Positions 56,792 to 57,893 of a stretch of DNA of 57,893 bases are shown one piece after another. Under the pieces are notes generated by a model. It was not told the origin of the DNA. It worked only from the letters and a program-made list of their open reading frames with translations, and did not search any database. Origin of the DNA: DASWIG01 sp965371445 (lineage in GTDB: Bacteria > Acidobacteriota > Thermoanaerobaculia > Multivoradales > J023); contig CBDUYN010000041.1 in assembly GCA_965371445.1 (NCBI GenBank), forward strand, positions 1-57,893, in the 5' to 3' direction. Both the position numbers and the translations under genes were made by a program. How positions within the stretch are numbered: the first letter of the stretch is position 1; each line of letters begins with the position of its first letter.

Positions 56792-56860
56792 GATCCCAAA
56801 AAAATGGTGATTTCGACCGCGATCCCAAAAAAATGGTGACGTGTCCCAAAAAAACGGTGA
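56792..56860 (-). repeat. Three direct repeats with T7 runs, possible operators
   Basis: Minus-strand units TCACC(A/G)TTTTTTTGGGA at 56794-56810, 56823-56839 and 56844-56860, plus a weaker copy near 56772-56788. They are spaced 29 and 21 nt apart, between the XRE gene stop and the start of the coiled-coil gene. Confidence 0.6.
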
Positions 56861-56866
56861 TTCGGC

Positions 56867-57550
56867 TCAGTCGTCTTCCGGCGGCGGGTCTTCGCCCTGC
56901 GCGGCGCGCTGGGCGGCGAAGCGCAGGGAGCTGATGTCCTGGAGCGACTCCGTCATCGACCGGGAAAGGCTCAGATGGCTGAGGAGGTCGGTGTAGATGC
57001 GCGAGAAGTGCTCTTTTTCTTCTTCGGTGGCGACGGCCTCGACCTGTGGATAGCAGAGGAAGAGGTCGGTCAGGATGTGGGTCGTCGCGGCGACGAGGAC
57101 CTGGGTGCGGCCCTTGACGTGCTGCAAGAGCTCGCTCGACCTCTCCTGCGGCGTCAAATCGGGATCCTCCTCGGGCGCCCGGCCGAGCAGGCGCTCGATG
57201 AGCGGATCGGAGGCGACCTCTTCGCCGAGCAGGCGCCCTATCGAGTGGGCCATGCTCTCGCCGGCCCGGAGCTGGTCGAGCTCGGTGCGAGTCCCCGGGA
57301 CCGCCCCGGCGGAAGCGGCGGCGAAAGCGTCCGGCATCGCGGCCTTGTGCGCGGCCTTGAGATCCTCGATCTCGCATCCGAGACCCTCGGCAGCTTTTTT
57401 CAGGTTCTTGTCGGTCGGGTTGAAGTTGGTGTTCTCCCACCGGTACCAGGTGTTTTTCACCACCCCGGCACCTTCCGCCGCCTGCTCCTGGGTCAGGCGC
57501 TTCTGATCGCGCATTTCGACGAGGACCTTGCTCCAGGGGTTGTGCGGCAT
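56867..57550 (-). CDS. XRE-family transcriptional regulator
   Basis: Protein of 227 aa. The N-terminal helix-turn-helix (residues ~8-65: MRDQKRLTQEQAAEGAGVVK, NTWYRWENTNFNPTDKNLKK) is of Cro/CI type. The C-terminal ~150 residues are helical with an unknown ligand or oligomer domain (LLQHVKGRTQVLVAATTHIL). ATG 57550 has AAGGAG upstream. Probably regulates itself and the coiled-coil gene through the repeats at 56792-56860. The remaining 343 bases to the window end (57551-57893) show no gene I can support. Confidence 0.85.
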   Translation of the reverse strand: MPHNPWSKVLVEMRDQKRLTQEQAAEGAGVVKNTWYRWENTNFNPTDKNLKKAAEGLGCEIEDLKAAHKAAMPDAFAAASAGAVPGTRTELDQLRAGESMAHSIGRLLGEEVASDPLIERLLGRAPEEDPDLTPQERSSELLQHVKGRTQVLVAATTHILTDLFLCYPQVEAVATEEEKEHFSRIYTDLLSHLSLSRSMTESLQDISSLRFAAQRAAQGEDPPPEDD

Positions 57551-57893
57551 CTTTCGTCAGCTCCTTGGGAACACCTCGGACCCTGTCCCCTTGGCGCCGC
57601 CGCGCCGTGTCCCCTCTGGTCGTCGTACGGTCGGCAAGACCCTATGGCATGGAGTCATCCCACGTCAAGCGGAGATCTGGCGAAAGGGCGGGATGGAGCG
57701 GGAATCGGGGTATAACCTGGCTTTGATCGATCTTTCGGGGTCGAAACGGGCTGATATTAGAGGTCTGAAAGGATAAGCCCCGAGAAAATCACGTCCTGCT
57801 TTTCGCCGGGAGAAGATTTCTGGCGAGAAATCTCGTCCTGACGCAGAGCCGGAGGTGTCGGAGGGTCCCTTGGTGGGGTCCGAGGGTGGGCAG

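Noticed and set aside
56792..56860. CRISPR or tandem terminators
   Set aside because: The units are too few and too short for CRISPR, and no GC-rich stem precedes the T-runs, so intrinsic termination is not convincing.
57528..57776. 82-codon plus-strand ORF at the window end
   Set aside because: It mostly overlaps the promoter and start of the XRE gene in antisense and shows no coding signal.

Overview
The window is high-GC DNA with dense coding on both strands. It looks like a chromosomal segment of an Acidobacteriota-like bacterium, perhaps of the Thermoanaerobaculia type. That is an inference from three ABC-ATPase-less duplicated FtsX/MacB permeases of the ADOP type (one next to a PadR regulator), a VWFA-related gene remnant, a DUF6765 protein and many secreted hydrolases. 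No rRNA, tRNA or CRISPR array was seen.

Layout. 1-10 kb: a secreted Cys-rich repeat protein, a Tat-exported CapA-like protein, 6-phosphogluconate dehydrogenase, an inverted remnant of a STAND/NB-ARC ATPase, two convergent ADOP permeases and PadR. 10-11.5 kb: VapBC and a broken small gene. 11.6-25 kb: a four- or five-gene co-directional operon that is the main discovery. It encodes a 53-aa ORF, a 2407-aa propeller-like protein with a C-terminal AAA/STAND ATPase, a 409-aa protein with a degenerate P-loop, a 698-aa P-loop ATPase and an 875-aa protein carrying every adenosine-deaminase active-site motif. The last two resemble RdrA and RdrB of the RADAR anti-phage system. The first two large genes are not part of RADAR as I know it, so this may be an undescribed expanded or variant RADAR. 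Related ~85-bp sequences, from the 5' end of one small gene family, lie on both sides of the operon.

25-32.7 kb: a sigma-54 activator pseudogene spliced to a CPBP protease, alpha/beta hydrolase, antitoxin remnant, MBL hydrolase, third ADOP permease and DUF429 protein. 32.8-40.5 kb: a 1498-aa cNMP-binding/cyclase/AAA/TPR signalling protein, the flotillin-NfeD pair and a beta-carbonic-anhydrase-like protein. 40.5-48.5 kb: DUF6765, a PQQ-propeller protein, an MntA/HepT-like pair, a chimeric ORF built from VWFA, DUF6765 and zinc-finger pieces, a nucleotide-sugar epimerase, glycyl-tRNA synthetase and a MazEF-like pair. 48.6-57.9 kb: a lipoprotein acyl-hydrolase, FG-GAP protein, subtilase, M28 peptidase, cytochrome c, a coiled-coil protein and an XRE regulator.

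Two themes recur. First, there are many gene remnants and junctions, so this is a rearranged accessory region with three toxin-antitoxin pairs and one defence-like operon. Second, three promoters share the layout AACC-N16-CGT, typical of ECF sigma factors, upstream of CapA, PadR-ADOP and ADOP-1, which suggests one envelope-linked regulon. All functions are read from sequence motifs; no database search was possible.
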